Source of the DNA: Duganella sp. 1411
Lineage (GTDB): Bacteria; Pseudomonadota; Gammaproteobacteria; Burkholderiales; Burkholderiaceae_D
Length of the DNA stretch: 64,000 nt
Direction of reading: 5' to 3'
Assembly: GCF_017833525.1 (NCBI RefSeq)
Contig: NZ_JAFICD010000001.1
Span: 310,001-374,000, forward strand
Shown in pieces: positions 53,419 to 62,594 of this stretch. Every line of letters starts with the position of its first letter. Within the stretch, counting starts at the first letter, position 1. Made by a program: the position numbers and the translations under genes. The notes under the pieces are model-generated. The model made no database searches. It was not told the DNA's origin and saw nothing but the letters and a program-made list of their open reading frames with translations.

Positions 53419-54683
53419 GCGCGGCCAGCGTCAGGGCCGGCGCCGTGGCGGCGCCGCTGCGCATACTTCATGTGTTGGACCATTCGATCCCGCTGCACAG
53501 CGGCTATACCTTCCGCACCCGCGCCATCCTGCGCCAGCAGCGCGTGCTGGGCTGGCAAACCTTCCAGATCACCGGCCCTAAGCAGGGCGCCAGCACGCAG
53601 GACAAGGAAAGCGTCGACGGCCTGGATTTCTACCGCACGCCGGCCGCGCGCGGCTTCAAGGCGCGCCTGCCGGCGCTGCGCCAGTTGGCGGTGATCGACG
53701 CGCTCGAGGCGCGCCTGCTGCAGGTGGCGCGCGAGGTGCGGCCCGACATCCTGCACGCGCATTCGCCGGCACTGAACGCCATCGCCGCGCTGCGCGTGGG
53801 CCGCCGCCTGGGCATCCCGGTGGTCTACGAGATCCGCGCGTTCTGGGAGGACGCCGCCGTCGACCACGGCTCCAGCAGCGACGGCGGCCTGCGCTACCGC
53901 GCCACGCGGGCGATGGAGACCTACGCGCTGCGCCGGGTCGACGCCGCCACCACCATCTGCGAAGGCCTGCGGGCCGATATCGCCGCGCGCGGCATCGCGC
54001 CGGGCAAGGTGACCGTCATCCCGAACGCCGTCAACATCGCCGACTTCAGTGTCGGCGGCGCGCGCGACGAGGCGCTGGCCGCGCAACTGGGGCTGGACGG
54101 CAAGGTGGTACTGGGCTTCATCGGCTCGTTTTACGCCTACGAAGGCTTGCACATCCTGCTGGAAGCGCTGCCCGGAATCATCGCCCGCCGTCCCGACATC
54201 CGGCTGCTGCTGGTCGGCGGCGGCGCCCAGGAGGCGGCCCTGCGCGCCCAGGCCGAGGCGCTGGGCGTGGCCGGCCACGTGGTGTTCACCGGCCGCGTGG
54301 CGCACGACCAGGTGCAGCGTTACTACGACCTGACCGACGTGCTGGTCTACCCGCGCGTGAAGATGCGCTTGACCGACCTGGTCACGCCGCTCAAGCCATT
54401 GGAGGCGATGGCGCAGGGGCGTTTGCTGGTCGCCTCCGACGTCGGCGGCCACCGCGAATTGATCGAAGACGGCCGCACCGGCGTGCTGTTCGCCGCCGGC
54501 GACCCGAAGGCGCTGGCCGACCAGGTGCTGGCGCTGCTGGCGGCGCCGCAGCGCTGGGAAGCGTTGCGCGCCAGCGGCCGGCGCTTTGTCGAACACGAAC
54601 GCAATTGGGCCGCCAGCGTGGCGCGCTACGTCGCGGTCTACAACAGCGTTCATCCGGGCGTCGACGCGGAGCGGGCGGCGTGA
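53415..54683 (+). CDS. Exosortase A-associated glycosyltransferase, TIGR04063 type
   Basis: 422 residues of GT-B family 4. The start ILHVLDHSIPLHSGYTFRTR, HSPALNAIAALRVGRRLGIP, YEIRAFWEDAAVDHGS, VIPNAVNIADF and the donor motif PLKPLEAMAQGRLLVASDVG match the third PEP-CTERM glycosyltransferase family (Daro_2409 type). It adds a sugar to the lipid-linked unit. Its ATG lies on the 4-base overlap with the amidotransferase stop. Confidence 0.88.
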   Translation: MSAASVRAGAVAAPLRILHVLDHSIPLHSGYTFRTRAILRQQRVLGWQTFQITGPKQGASTQDKESVDGLDFYRTPAARGFKARLPALRQLAVIDALEARLLQVAREVRPDILHAHSPALNAIAALRVGRRLGIPVVYEIRAFWEDAAVDHGSSSDGGLRYRATRAMETYALRRVDAATTICEGLRADIAARGIAPGKVTVIPNAVNIADFSVGGARDEALAAQLGLDGKVVLGFIGSFYAYEGLHILLEALPGIIARRPDIRLLLVGGGAQEAALRAQAEALGVAGHVVFTGRVAHDQVQRYYDLTDVLVYPRVKMRLTDLVTPLKPLEAMAQGRLLVASDVGGHRELIEDGRTGVLFAAGDPKALADQVLALLAAPQRWEALRASGRRFVEHERNWAASVARYVAVYNSVHPGVDAERAA

Positions 54684-55810
54684 TGGAGGCGCCGGTGCAC
54701 ATCGCCTTGATCGGACCTTTGCCGCCGCCGCCCGGCGGCATGGCGAATCAAACGTTGCAATTGAACGAGCTGCTGCTGCGCGACGGCCACCGGGTCGAAC
54801 TGGTGCAAATGAACGCGCCATACGCCCCGGCCTGGGCCGGCCGCATCCCGGTGCTGCGCGCCGGCGTGCGGCTGTTGCCTTACCTGTGGCGGCTGTGGCG
54901 CGTGAGCGGCCAGGTCCAGCTGCTGCACGTGATGGCCAATTCCGGCTGGTCCTGGCATTTGTTCGCGGCGCCGGCGATCTGGATCGCGCGGCTGCGCGGC
55001 TGCCCGGTGGTGGTCAACTACCGGGGCGGCGAGGCCGACGCGTTCCTGCAGCGCGCCGCCGACTGGGTCGGCCCCAGCTTGCGCCGCGCCGCCGCCCTGG
55101 TGGTGCCGTCCGGGTATCTGGAGGCGGTGTTCCGGCGCCACGGCTTCGATAGCATCGTGGTGCCGAATGTGATCAACCTGGAACGCTTCGGCGCCGCCGA
55201 CGCCGCGCCGCCGGCAAGCAGGGCGCCGTCGGTGCTGGTGGCGCGGCACCTGGAACCGATCTACGACAACCAGACCGCGTTGCGGGCGTTCGCGCTGCTG
55301 GCGGCGCGCTATCCGGCGGCGCGGCTGGTGATCGCCGGCAGCGGACCGGAGGCGGGCATGTTGGCCGCGCTGGCCGAGCATCTGGGCATCGCCGAGGCGG
55401 TGCGCTTCACCGGCCGGGTCGACAACGCGGAAATGGCCGCGCTGTACCGCGAGGCCGACATCATGCTCAACCCCAGCCTGGTCGACAACATGCCCAACTC
55501 CGTGCTGGAGGCGCTGGCCGGCGGCGTGGCGGTGGTCAGCACCGATGTCGGCGGCGTGCCGTATTTGGTCGAACATGGCCGCACCGCCTTGCTGGTGCCG
55601 CCGCAAGACCCGCAGGCGATGGCGGACGCGATGTTGAAGCTGTTGGCGGAGCCGGAGCTGACGCGGCGGCTGCGCCAGGCCGGCCTGCAGCTAGCCGCGC
55701 AGTACACTTGGGCGCAGGTGCGTCCGCGCTTGTTGAAGGTTTATCACTCGGTTATCGACAACGCCGGCAGGGCGGGCAGCCCCGCCGCCGCCGGCAGGAG
55801 CGAAATATGA
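54683..55810 (+). CDS. Glycosyltransferase family 4
   Basis: 375 residues beginning MEAPVHIALIGPLPPPPGGM; the ATG overlaps the previous stop by one base (a GTG one codon earlier is the alternative). GT-B marks: PPPPGGMANQTLQLNELL, VVNYRGGEADAFL, VVPNVINLERFG and NPSLVDNMPNSVLEALAGGV. It adds a further sugar of the repeat unit. Unlike the three preceding glycosyltransferases it belongs to no exosortase-specific family I recognise. Confidence 0.88.
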   Translation: MEAPVHIALIGPLPPPPGGMANQTLQLNELLLRDGHRVELVQMNAPYAPAWAGRIPVLRAGVRLLPYLWRLWRVSGQVQLLHVMANSGWSWHLFAAPAIWIARLRGCPVVVNYRGGEADAFLQRAADWVGPSLRRAAALVVPSGYLEAVFRRHGFDSIVVPNVINLERFGAADAAPPASRAPSVLVARHLEPIYDNQTALRAFALLAARYPAARLVIAGSGPEAGMLAALAEHLGIAEAVRFTGRVDNAEMAALYREADIMLNPSLVDNMPNSVLEALAGGVAVVSTDVGGVPYLVEHGRTALLVPPQDPQAMADAMLKLLAEPELTRRLRQAGLQLAAQYTWAQVRPRLLKVYHSVIDNAGRAGSPAAAGRSEI

Positions 55811-57237
55811 CTACCATCTCAAACACCGGCGCGCCGGCTTCGACGCCGCTGCCGCCGCGCAGCTTGTACACGGCGGTCGTCTCCGGCCTGCTGTTTCCGT
55901 TGCAGGAGCAGATCAAGCGCCACTCCACGGTGCGGGTGCGCCGCCGCATGGACGATACCGAGTACTGGCCGCCGGAACGGCTGGAGCGCTTGCGGCTGGA
56001 ACGCCTGCGCCGCCTGTTGCTGCGGGCGCAGACGCAGGTGCCGTACTACCGCGCGTTGTTCGCCGAAATCGGCTTCGACGCCCGGCGCGACGTCCGCTCG
56101 CTGGCCGGACTGGCGCGCCTGCCGCTGCTCGACAAGGCGCTGATACGCCGCCACAGCGCCGGTCTGCGCGCCGAAGACGCGGGCGAACTGGCGCGCTTCA
56201 ATACCGGCGGATCGAGCGGCGAGCCGTTGATCTTCTATATTGGCAAGGAGCGCGTCAGCCACGACGTCGCCGCCAAATGGCGCGCCACGCGCTGGTGGGA
56301 CGTCGACATCGGCGACCCGGAAATCGTGGTCTGGGGCTCGCCGATCGAACTGGGCGCGCAGGACCGCGCCCGCGCGGTGCGTGACCGCGTGATGCGCACC
56401 ATGCTGCTGCCGGCGTTCGAGATGTCGGAGGCGAACCTGGACGCCTTTGTCGCCCGCATCCGCGCGCGGCGCCCGCGCATGTTGTTCGGCTATCCGTCGG
56501 CGCTGTCGCACATCGCCCGCCACGCCGAGTCGCGCGGCCAGCGCATGGACGACCTGGGCATCCGGGTCGCCTTCGTGACGTCGGAGCGGCTGTACGACGA
56601 GCAGCGCGCGCAGATCGCACGCACCTTCGGCTGCGCGGTGGCCAACGGCTACGGTGGCCGCGACGCCGGCTTCATCGCCCACCAGTGCCCGCACGGCGGC
56701 ATGCATATCACCGCCGAGGACATCATCGTCGAAATCGTCGACGACGAGGGCCGGCCGCTGCCGCCCGGCGCCACCGGCGAGATCGTCGTCACCCACTTGG
56801 CCAGCGGCGATTTTCCGTTCATCCGCTACCGCACCGGCGACGTCGGCGCGCTGTCGACGCGCCAGTGCGGCTGCGGCCGCAGTCTCCCGATGCTCGAGGA
56901 AATCCAGGGGCGTAGCACCGATTTCCTGGTGGCGCAGGACGGCACCGTCATGCACGGCCTGGCGCTGGTGTACATCCTGCGCGACATCGAGGGCATGAAA
57001 GGCTTCAAGATCATCCAGGAATCGCTGCAATCGACGCGGGTGCAGGTGGTGATCGACGTGCCGCTCGACGATGCGTTGACCGGCCATATCACCCATGGCG
57101 TGCGGGCGCGGCTCGGCGCCGGGGTGGCCGTCGCCGTCGAACGGGTCGAGGCGATCGCGCCGGAGGCCTCCGGTAAATTCCGCTACGTCGTCAGCAAGGT
57201 CGACGCGGCGCGCCGTTACGGAGCCGCCGCGCCATGA
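55807..57237 (+). CDS. CapK/phenylacetate-CoA ligase-like adenylate-forming protein
   Basis: 476 residues. FNTGGSSGEPLIFYI is the adenylate-binding P-loop-like motif, LFGYPSALSHIARHA, VTSERLYDEQR, NGYGGRDAGFIAHQCPHGG and FIRYRTGDVGALS fit CapK-type proteins found in capsule loci. The C-terminal part includes EASGKFRYVVSK, with the likely catalytic lysine. It may activate an acid for attachment to the polymer. It overlaps the glycosyltransferase before and the ligase after by 4 bases. Confidence 0.85.
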   Translation: MTTISNTGAPASTPLPPRSLYTAVVSGLLFPLQEQIKRHSTVRVRRRMDDTEYWPPERLERLRLERLRRLLLRAQTQVPYYRALFAEIGFDARRDVRSLAGLARLPLLDKALIRRHSAGLRAEDAGELARFNTGGSSGEPLIFYIGKERVSHDVAAKWRATRWWDVDIGDPEIVVWGSPIELGAQDRARAVRDRVMRTMLLPAFEMSEANLDAFVARIRARRPRMLFGYPSALSHIARHAESRGQRMDDLGIRVAFVTSERLYDEQRAQIARTFGCAVANGYGGRDAGFIAHQCPHGGMHITAEDIIVEIVDDEGRPLPPGATGEIVVTHLASGDFPFIRYRTGDVGALSTRQCGCGRSLPMLEEIQGRSTDFLVAQDGTVMHGLALVYILRDIEGMKGFKIIQESLQSTRVQVVIDVPLDDALTGHITHGVRARLGAGVAVAVERVEAIAPEASGKFRYVVSKVDAARRYGAAAP

Positions 57238-58535
57238 GGGATTTGCTGGTCACGCTGCTGGTGTTCGGATCGCTGCCTTATATTTTCAAGCGGCCGTCGT
57301 TCGGGGTCGTCATGTGGATCTGGATCAGCGTCATGAATCCGCATTCGCAGGGCTGGGGGTTCGCCCGCACGTTCCCGTTCGCGGCGGTGATCGCGGCCAC
57401 CATCGTCGCCGCGATGGTGCTGCACAAGGATAAATTCCGGCTGCCGGCGCACCCGGTCACCTGGGTGTTCCTGGGGTTCATGGGGTGGATGAGCGTGACG
57501 TCACTGTTCTCGATCCACGGCGTCGACGTGGTCACCACCCAGTGGATCAAGGTGTACAAGATCTTCGGCATGACGGCGGTGGTGATGATGTTGGTGCGCA
57601 CGCGCCAGGAAATCGAGTGGCTGGTGTGGACGGTGGTGGTGTCGCTGGGGTTTTATGGCGTCAAGGGCGGTATTTTCACCTTGCGCAGCGGTGGCAACTT
57701 CCGCGTCTGGGGGCCGGAGGGCACGTTCATCGACGGGAACAACGAAGTGGCGCTGGCGCTGGTGGTGGTGATTCCGCTGATGTACTACCTGATCGGGAAC
57801 ATGCGCACCCGCTGGGCCAAGGGCGCGCTGCTGGCCGCCATCCTGCTGTGCGCGCTGGCCTCGCTGGGATCGTATTCGCGCGGCGCGGCGCTGGCGATCG
57901 GCGCGATGACCATCGTGCTGTGGCTCAAAAGCCAGAACAAGGCGCCGCTCGGCGTGCTGTTGGCGCTGGCCGTGCCGCTGCTGGTGCTGCTCATGCCGTC
58001 GCAATGGCATGAGCGCATCGATACCATCAACACCTATCAGGAAGACAGTTCGGCCATGGGGCGCATCAACGCCTGGCGCATGGCCTTCAACCTGGCCAAC
58101 GACCGCCTGCTGGGCGGCGGCTTCGAGATCTACGACGGCCAGGTGTTCGCCCGTTACGCGCCGATTCCGCTCGACGTGCACGCGGCGCACAGCATCTATT
58201 TCCAGGTGCTGGGCGAGCATGGGTGGATCGGCCTGGCGCTGTATCTGGCGCTGGGGGTGATGGTGTGGCGCACCGGCGCGGCCATCGTGCGCCAGGCCGC
58301 CGGGGTGGCGGAGCTGCAATGGGCGCTGCGGCTGGCCACCATGCTGCAAGTGAGCCTGGTGGGCTTCGCGGTCGGCGGCGCGTTCCTCAGCCTGGCGTAC
58401 TTCGACGTGCCATACCTGATCATGACCGCCATGGTGGCGACCAGGATGATCGTCGCGCGCCAGGCGACGCCGCAACGTCCGCTGGCGGCGCGCCGCGCGG
58501 ATCTGCACGCCGACGCCGGCGTGGCGCCGACATGA
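57234..58535 (+). CDS. Putative O-glycosylation ligase, exosortase A-associated (Wzy/WaaL fold)
   Basis: 433 residues with about ten membrane helices. The conserved periplasmic block includes GNFRVWGPEGTFIDGNNEVALAL and the later LDVHAAHSIYFQVLGEHGWI, as in TIGR03097-type proteins. The family is thought to attach polysaccharide to proteins or lipid, analogous to O-antigen ligase; the final proof for this subfamily is lacking. A second Wzy-like protein is encoded at 14,343, so the two may divide polymerisation and ligation. Confidence 0.88.
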   Translation: MRDLLVTLLVFGSLPYIFKRPSFGVVMWIWISVMNPHSQGWGFARTFPFAAVIAATIVAAMVLHKDKFRLPAHPVTWVFLGFMGWMSVTSLFSIHGVDVVTTQWIKVYKIFGMTAVVMMLVRTRQEIEWLVWTVVVSLGFYGVKGGIFTLRSGGNFRVWGPEGTFIDGNNEVALALVVVIPLMYYLIGNMRTRWAKGALLAAILLCALASLGSYSRGAALAIGAMTIVLWLKSQNKAPLGVLLALAVPLLVLLMPSQWHERIDTINTYQEDSSAMGRINAWRMAFNLANDRLLGGGFEIYDGQVFARYAPIPLDVHAAHSIYFQVLGEHGWIGLALYLALGVMVWRTGAAIVRQAAGVAELQWALRLATMLQVSLVGFAVGGAFLSLAYFDVPYLIMTAMVATRMIVARQATPQRPLAARRADLHADAGVAPT

Positions 58536-59554
58536 GCGCCGGCGCCAACACCGCCGCCGACGCGCGGCCGGCGCCGCCGCGTGGCGGCTGGCCGGTGCGG
58601 CCGCTGCTGCGGTTGCTGTCCCCGGGCGGGCGGCGCGGCCTGAGCATCATGATCTACCACCGGGTGCTGGCCGCGCCCGACCCCTTGTTCCCGGGCGAGA
58701 TAGACCGCGAGGCTTTCAGCCGTCATTTGGGCTTGCTGAAGTCGTCGTTCAACGTGCTGGCGTTGCAGGACGCGGTGCGGCTGGCGCGGGCGGGGCGCTT
58801 GCCGCCGCGCGCGGCCTGCATCACCTTCGACGATGGCTATGCCGACAACGCCGTCGAGGCGCTGCCGATCCTGCAGCGCTTCGGCCTGACGGCGACGTTC
58901 TTCGTCGCCACCGGCTTCCTCGACGGTGGCCGCATGTGGAACGATACCGTGATCGAGCTGGTACGGCGGGCGCCGGGTGCGTTGTTCGATGCGCGCACGG
59001 CGGGGCTGGGCCGGCTGCCGCTGGGCGACGTGGCGGCGCGGCGGGCCGCCATCGGCACGCTGATCGGCCATCTGAAGTATCTGCCGATGGAGGAGCGCCT
59101 GGCGCTGGTCGAGCGGCTGGCCGGGGAGGCCGATTACGCGCTGCCGCAAGATCTGATGATGAGCAGCGGCCAGGTGCGCCAGCTGCACGCGGCCGGCATG
59201 GGCGTGGGCGCGCACACGGTCAACCACCCGATCCTGGCGGCGATTCCGGCGCGCCAGGCGGGCGACGAGATCGCCGCCGGCAAGCAGCGCCTGGAGACCT
59301 TGCTGGGGGCGCCGGTGCCGCTGTTCGCCTACCCGAACGGCAAGCCGGATGTCGACTACCGCGCCGAACATGTCGGCATCGTGCGCGAACTGGGCTTCGA
59401 GGGCGCGGTGTCGACCGCGTGGGGCGGGCGCTGCGGCGACCTGTACCAGCTGCCGCGCTTCACGCCGTGGGACCTCGATGCGCCACGTTTCCAGCTGCGG
59501 CTGGCGCTGAACCTGGCGCGGCGCGCACAACGGGTGCCTTCGTCCGGCTCCTAG
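58532..59554 (+). CDS. Polysaccharide deacetylase family protein (NodB/CE4)
   Basis: 340 residues. MIYHRVLAAPDPL, the CE4 motif 1 CITFDDGYADN (Asp100-Asp101) and motif 2 GAHTVNHP near residue 222, plus LFAYPNGKPDVDY, mark a NodB-fold deacetylase. It differs from the DUF3473 type at 45,627 and the one at 28,049, so this window codes for three distinct deacetylases. Last gene of the core XrtA operon; no terminator hairpin is obvious just after it. Confidence 0.88.
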   Translation: MSAGANTAADARPAPPRGGWPVRPLLRLLSPGGRRGLSIMIYHRVLAAPDPLFPGEIDREAFSRHLGLLKSSFNVLALQDAVRLARAGRLPPRAACITFDDGYADNAVEALPILQRFGLTATFFVATGFLDGGRMWNDTVIELVRRAPGALFDARTAGLGRLPLGDVAARRAAIGTLIGHLKYLPMEERLALVERLAGEADYALPQDLMMSSGQVRQLHAAGMGVGAHTVNHPILAAIPARQAGDEIAAGKQRLETLLGAPVPLFAYPNGKPDVDYRAEHVGIVRELGFEGAVSTAWGGRCGDLYQLPRFTPWDLDAPRFQLRLALNLARRAQRVPSSGS

Positions 59555-59753
59555 CGACAATTCAGCCTCCTGCAATACCTTTACTGGAGCAATCCATATA
59601 ATTAATTATTATCTAGAGCGATTGACACATATTTTTTGCCATAGCATGAACGGAAAAACAAAAGTGCCGGACTGAATACCTTATCTCCTCCTGGCCGTCC
59701 TAAGCGGGCCACCGTACAGAAAAAAATCTCGTCCAGGCCCATACTGACGACTT

Positions 59754-59782
59754 AATGCACTTCTGAAAGTCTTTGGTATAAT
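59754..59782 (+). promoter_or_regulatory. Possible sigma-70 promoter of the cheB-like gene
   Basis: A perfect TATAAT at 59777-59782, 57 bases before the start codon, with the poor -35 AATGCA 17 bases upstream. It is in the AT-rich 284-base gap after the XrtA operon. Weak because of the -35. Confidence 0.3.
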
Positions 59783-59838
59783 TTCCTTGAGTTTCGGCAA
59801 TTTCCTTTGCCGGCGACCTGCGGCCAAGGAGGGCGATG

Positions 59839-60528
59839 ATGGAACGGGTAGTGGTGGTCGGCGCCTCCTCGGGAGGTATTCCGGCACTGGAGGCGATCTG
59901 TGCGGAGTTGCCTTCGGACTTTTCCGCGCCCATGCTGATCGTCATGCACGTGCCGCCGCAAGGCAATGACCTGGTCGACGTCCTCGCCAAACGTTGCCGC
60001 CTGCCCGTGGCCCACGCCATCGACGGCCAGTACGCCGAAGCCGGCGCCATTCTCGTCGCCGCACCCGGCCTGAACCTGACCATCGTCAACGACGACGGCA
60101 AGGCCAAAGTCAGATTGACCGACGGCGGCAATCCCAACCTGATGCGTCCAGCCATCGATCCCTTGTTCCTGTCGGCCGCCCAAGCGTTCCAACATCGCGT
60201 GGTCGGCATCGTGCTGTCCGGTTTCCTCGACGATGGCACCGAAGGCTTGCGCGCGATCAAGGCGGCCGGCGGCGCCGCCATCGCCCAAGACCCGCTTGAC
60301 GCGCTGTGCCCGGACATGCCGGCCAGCGCGATCCGTCAGGTGGCGGTCGACTCCATCCTGCGCGCCGACAGCATCGGCCCGGCCTTGTCCGCGCTGGTGG
60401 CCACGCCCGCGCGGCGCGCGCCGGCGCCGGCCACGGAAGCGCCGGGCCGGATGCCGCCACGTCAAGGTCACGGCATCGATCTGGGCGCCGCGCCTATCCT
60501 GGCGTCGTCGGCGCTGCCGAAGAAGTAG
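59839..60528 (+). CDS. Stand-alone CheB-type methylesterase
   Basis: 229 residues; 59839 is preferred to the ATG three bases earlier because it gives 6 bases after AAGGAGG. The catalytic features are GASSGG (Ser10), HVPPQG (His37) and LSGFLDDGTEGL (Asp131/132), matching the C-terminal methylesterase domain of CheB. The N-terminal receiver domain is absent. CheB removes methyl or amide groups from chemoreceptor glutamates. It has no chemotaxis neighbours, so it may act on a different protein or be tied to the exopolysaccharide system. Confidence 0.85.
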   Translation: MERVVVVGASSGGIPALEAICAELPSDFSAPMLIVMHVPPQGNDLVDVLAKRCRLPVAHAIDGQYAEAGAILVAAPGLNLTIVNDDGKAKVRLTDGGNPNLMRPAIDPLFLSAAQAFQHRVVGIVLSGFLDDGTEGLRAIKAAGGAAIAQDPLDALCPDMPASAIRQVAVDSILRADSIGPALSALVATPARRAPAPATEAPGRMPPRQGHGIDLGAAPILASSALPKK

Positions 60529-60538
60529 GCGGTAACAA

Positions 60539-61627
60539 TCAGCCGGCGGCCGGCTCGGACGGCGCCGCGGCGATGGCCGACACCTGTTCCAGCGGCAGGC
60601 GGCGCGAGCGCACCGCCGGTTTGTTCGGATAACCCACCCGCAGCACCATATACAGCGTCGTGCCCGGCGGCAGCGCGGCCGCGCTGGCCCGCTCCAGCGC
60701 CTGCGCCTCGGCGCGCGACTCCTCGGGGACGGTGCCGTCGGCCAGCCGGAAGACCTGGTCCGGCACCACATAATAAGGTTGTACCGCCAGGCCCAACTGA
60801 TTGAGCCGGGTCCACGCCCGCAGCAGCAACCGGCCGGCGTCGAGCGCGCCCTGGCGGCCGGCGGCACCGGTCACCAGCAGCAGGGCCGGGCCTTTGCGCA
60901 CCAGATCGGCCTCGATGGAGGCGAACAGCTTGTACAGGCCGACGCGGTTGAGCATGGCCATCCGCGGCCAGCTGCGCGTGTACGACAGCATCGCCTTGGC
61001 GCCCGGCGGCAGGAAGAAGGTGGCGACGTCCAGGCCGTCCCCGCGCGCGGCCTCGGCCTCGGTCATCCTGAGGCTGGCGTCGAGCGCGATGTGCGCCAGG
61101 CGGTTACGAAAGCGCAACGACGAGCCATCGCGCACCAGCCCGGCCCAGCGCTGTACCGACGCCGGGTCGACCAGCAGGCGGCAGCGGGCCTCGCCCTGCG
61201 CCAACGCCGCCATGTCGGCCGCCGTCTCGTCGGGCAAGGCGCGGTCCGCATACGGCAGGCGGTTGGTGTGGCGCCCGAACAGCGGGTGGGTGCGCCAGCC
61301 GGCCGGCGGCGCGCCGGGGGCGGTGGCGTCGATGCGGCAGCGGAACACGCAGTGTTTGTCTTCGTCGGGCGGAAAGATGGCGATATCGTACAGTTGACAG
61401 CCGATCGCCTCGGCCATGCGCGTGACGTTCTCGATGACGCCGCCGAAAGTCAGCAGCGTCGCGGGACTGTCGATCCCGAACGCGCCCTCGTTGTCGCCGT
61501 GGCCGGCGAACATCAGGCGCAGCGCCGCGCCGTCCCAGCGAAAGCGCCATGGTTGCATATTGTCCGGCGAGGCCGCCCAGCGGGCCGCCTCCAGCAGGGG
61601 TTCAATGACTTGCTTGGTTACGCTCAT
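60539..61627 (-). CDS. Nitroreductase-like protein (Acg/MoeY-type)
   Basis: 362 residues. ARWAASPDNMQPWRFRWDG near the N-terminus is the FMN-binding nitroreductase signature (x-P-x-x-N-x-Q-P-W-x-F), followed by RTHPLFGRHTNRLPYADRALP and VTGAAGRQGALDAGRLLLRA, as in the Acg or MoeY-related family. The length is about twice that of a simple nitroreductase and matches the duplicated-fold class. It probably binds FMN. The gene converges on the cheB-like gene with only 10 bases between their stops, and lies downstream of the PEP-CTERM gene on the same strand. Confidence 0.82.
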   Translation of the reverse strand: MSVTKQVIEPLLEAARWAASPDNMQPWRFRWDGAALRLMFAGHGDNEGAFGIDSPATLLTFGGVIENVTRMAEAIGCQLYDIAIFPPDEDKHCVFRCRIDATAPGAPPAGWRTHPLFGRHTNRLPYADRALPDETAADMAALAQGEARCRLLVDPASVQRWAGLVRDGSSLRFRNRLAHIALDASLRMTEAEAARGDGLDVATFFLPPGAKAMLSYTRSWPRMAMLNRVGLYKLFASIEADLVRKGPALLLVTGAAGRQGALDAGRLLLRAWTRLNQLGLAVQPYYVVPDQVFRLADGTVPEESRAEAQALERASAAALPPGTTLYMVLRVGYPNKPAVRSRRLPLEQVSAIAAAPSEPAAG

Positions 61628-61671
61628 CTTGAAGAGAGGTCTCCACGGTTGACTGTTGCGGGCCGGACCAC

Positions 61672-61719
61672 CCGCCAGCTTCGGGGTGGCGGTGGTTCCC
61701 GTGGTACGCCGCCACGGGA
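61672..61719 (-). other. Two tandem hairpins between the PEP-CTERM and nitroreductase genes
   Basis: Hairpin 1 has arms CCGCCA / TGGCGG (61672-61692). Hairpin 2 has arms TCCCGTGG / CCACGGGA, a perfect 8-base-pair stem with a 7-base loop (61697-61719). On the minus strand they lie after the PEP-CTERM stop codon and before the nitroreductase. There is no T-run, so they may protect or punctuate the mRNA rather than terminate it cleanly. Confidence 0.5.
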
Positions 61720-61735
61720 GCCGCCGCCGGGCACA

Positions 61736-62527
61736 TCAAGCTTGACGACGACGATTGACCGCATGCACGCCCAGCAGGGCCAGCGCCAGCAACGCCAGCG
61801 AGCCCGGTTCCGGCACGCGGTTGAAGTCGCTCACGCCGGCCGCGTTGATGGCGACCAGGCCGTTCGGCCCGAACACCGGGGCCTGGGTGGTGTTGTTGAA
61901 GGCATTGAACATCAGGTCGTAAAACGGCACCGGATCGACAAAGAACAATTTGCCCTGGGGCGTCAGGTTGAAGGTGGTGTTCGCGTTCAGCGCGGCGCCC
62001 AGCAAGCTGTTGAATGACGAGGTGCCTTGCACCAGGTCGCCGAAAGCGAGCGGGATGTCGTCGGCCGTGCCGTCGATGGACGATTCGTTGGCCAGCGTCG
62101 CCTGGTGGAACGTATTGGCGTTGCCCGGATCGGCGTACATGTTGAAGCTCAGTTCGGTCAGCGTGTTGATGCTGTTGGCCTGGTTGATGGTCCCGGTGGT
62201 CACCACGTCCTTCAGCGTGAAGGTCAGATAAATGCCGTAATTGAAATTCAGGCCGGTGATGTTCGCACCCAGGTTGGAGCCGTTCAGCACGAAGGTGCTG
62301 TAGCTGAGGTAACCGGCCGCCTCGTGGGTGTTGCCGATGGTGTGCAGCAGTTGCGACGCCGCGCCGTACATGGAGTCGACCGGGATCGGTCCGACCGGAC
62401 CGCCCAGCCCCAGCGCCGACGGATCGATCGCGAAGACGGGCGACGCCTGCGCGGACGCCATGCCGAGGGCCAGTGCGATACCCGAAGCGATGAGCGACAG
62501 GCGCTTGCTAAAGTTTAAGTTTTTCAT
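61736..62527 (-). CDS. PEP-CTERM sorting domain protein (exosortase substrate)
   Basis: 263 residues: a signal peptide (MKNLNFSKRLSLIASGIALA, cleavage near residue 29), a serine/asparagine/threonine-rich exported body with no cysteine, and the C-terminal sorting tag VPEPGSLALLALALLGVHAV plus RRR at 238-263. Exosortase A should cut after VPEP and hand the protein to the cell surface. Segments such as PVPFYDLMFNAFNNTTQAPV resemble flocculation-associated PEP-CTERM protein PepA of Zoogloea as I recall it, but I cannot confirm it. A sigma-54 box lies upstream. Confidence 0.9.
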   Translation of the reverse strand: MKNLNFSKRLSLIASGIALALGMASAQASPVFAIDPSALGLGGPVGPIPVDSMYGAASQLLHTIGNTHEAAGYLSYSTFVLNGSNLGANITGLNFNYGIYLTFTLKDVVTTGTINQANSINTLTELSFNMYADPGNANTFHQATLANESSIDGTADDIPLAFGDLVQGTSSFNSLLGAALNANTTFNLTPQGKLFFVDPVPFYDLMFNAFNNTTQAPVFGPNGLVAINAAGVSDFNRVPEPGSLALLALALLGVHAVNRRRQA

Positions 62528-62594
62528 TGATGCTCCCCTTGTTGATATGCCTCGTTGTTGCGCGTAACCGAGAGATCCGGTCTAGTGTCACATA

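Noticed and set aside
59622..59650. TTGACA in the gap after the XrtA operon as a strong promoter
   Set aside because: The -35 is perfect but no acceptable -10 lies 16-18 bases downstream.
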